7,257 nt of DNA, from positions 1 to 7,257 of the forward strand of contig JAGAUC010000223.1 of the NCBI GenBank assembly GCA_017621015.1, in the 5' to 3' direction. Of the stretch, positions 7,180 to 7,257 are shown one piece after another. A model generated the notes under the pieces. It was not told where the DNA came from. It did no database searches and was given only the letters and a program-made list of their open reading frames with translations. The stretch is from Clostridia bacterium (GTDB lineage Bacteria; Bacillota; Clostridia; Oscillospirales; CAG-272). How positions within the stretch are numbered: position 1 is the stretch's first letter; each line of letters opens with the position of its first letter. The position numbers and the translations under genes are program-made.

Positions 7180-7238
7180 GCGCAATCCCGCACACCGACA
7201 AAGAGAGCTTGCTCTCTTTTCGGCGTGAGGAATTGCGC
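7180..7238 (-). repeat. Long imperfect hairpin directly next to the previous one
   Basis: The 59-nt segment folds on itself. Outer stem: GCGCAAT 7180-7186 with ATTGCGC 7232-7238. Middle pairings: 7188-7189 with 7229-7230, CAC 7191-7193 with GTG 7225-7227, and CCGA 7195-7198 with TCGG 7220-7223. Inner stem: AAAGAGAG 7200-7207 with CTCTCTTT 7212-7219, closed by a CTTG loop. Mismatches 7187/7231 and 7194/7224 are C-A or A-C on the plus strand and become G-U wobbles on the minus strand. Only 7190/7228 and the bulge at 7199 stay unpaired. No T-run follows. Confidence 0.65.
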
Positions 7239-7257
7239 GCCCGAGACCTTCTCACGC
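7223..7257. repeat. Inverted repeat overlapping the long hairpin
   Basis: GCGTGAG at 7223-7229 is the exact inverse complement of CTCACGC at 7251-7257, the last bases of the window. The left arm is shared with the right side of the 7180-7238 hairpin, so the two pairings exclude each other. The element may continue past the window edge. Confidence 0.45.

Larger units (their letters stand above)
6983..7257. other. Intergenic region without a recognisable gene
   Basis: No open frame with a ribosome binding site and recognisable product was found on either strand. The part near the promoter (about 6983-7060) is AT-rich and unremarkable. The outer part (about 7080-7257) carries several inverted repeats, listed separately. 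No gene end is seen for any neighbour beyond the window edge. Confidence 0.6.

Noticed and set aside
7200..7219. The AGAGAGCTTGCTCTCT hairpin resembles the V1 stem-loop of bacterial 16S rRNA.
   Set aside because: None of the conserved 16S sequence that should flank this stem is present; the likeness is limited to a purine/pyrimidine stem with a CTTG loop.
1..7257. CRISPR array, tRNA or rRNA genes, riboswitch, prophage attachment site, sugar transporter or regulator gene.
   Set aside because: No repeat-spacer pattern or tRNA/rRNA sequence was seen. The 40-nt leader is too short for a known riboswitch, and no such genes fit in the remaining space.

Overview
The window looks like a chromosomal fragment of a Gram-positive anaerobe, most likely a Clostridia-type Bacillota from a gut or other polysaccharide-rich habitat. 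This is inferred from three things: strong AGGA-type ribosome binding sites, an AT-rich sigma-A promoter in front of GC-richer genes, and an extracellular multidomain carbohydrase built from modules common in Clostridia. No marker gene is present to fix the taxonomy.

Layout from left to right: (1) Positions 1-186 (+) are the last 61 codons of an IS30-family transposase, cut off by the window edge. (2) Positions 219-271 hold a 13-bp perfect-stem terminator with a T-run on both sides, so it can end transcription from either direction. (3) Positions 273-6904 (-) are a two-gene operon that fills almost the whole window. The first gene (6904 to 3224) encodes a 1226-residue secreted protein: signal peptide, laminin-G/concanavalin-like domain, beta-sandwich domain, CBM96/DNRLRE-type carbohydrate-binding module, then a clan GH-A catalytic barrel resembling GH50 beta-agarases. 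The second gene (3209 to 273), 14 nt downstream, encodes a 978-residue paralogue with the same order of domains but no signal peptide and no laminin-G-like domain. (4) A promoter at 6953-6982 drives the operon. (5) Positions 6983-7257 contain no recognisable gene but hold several inverted repeats, including two adjacent long imperfect hairpins.

Working model (inference): one promoter and one terminator make a bicistronic mRNA. Its first product attacks a polysaccharide outside the cell, and its second, apparently cytoplasmic, product may act on imported oligosaccharides with the same type of linkage. The second protein's much higher cysteine count agrees with a cytoplasmic location. The true substrate cannot be read from the sequence: resemblance to GH50 suggests agarose-like or other beta-galactan chains, but this is only a family-level resemblance.
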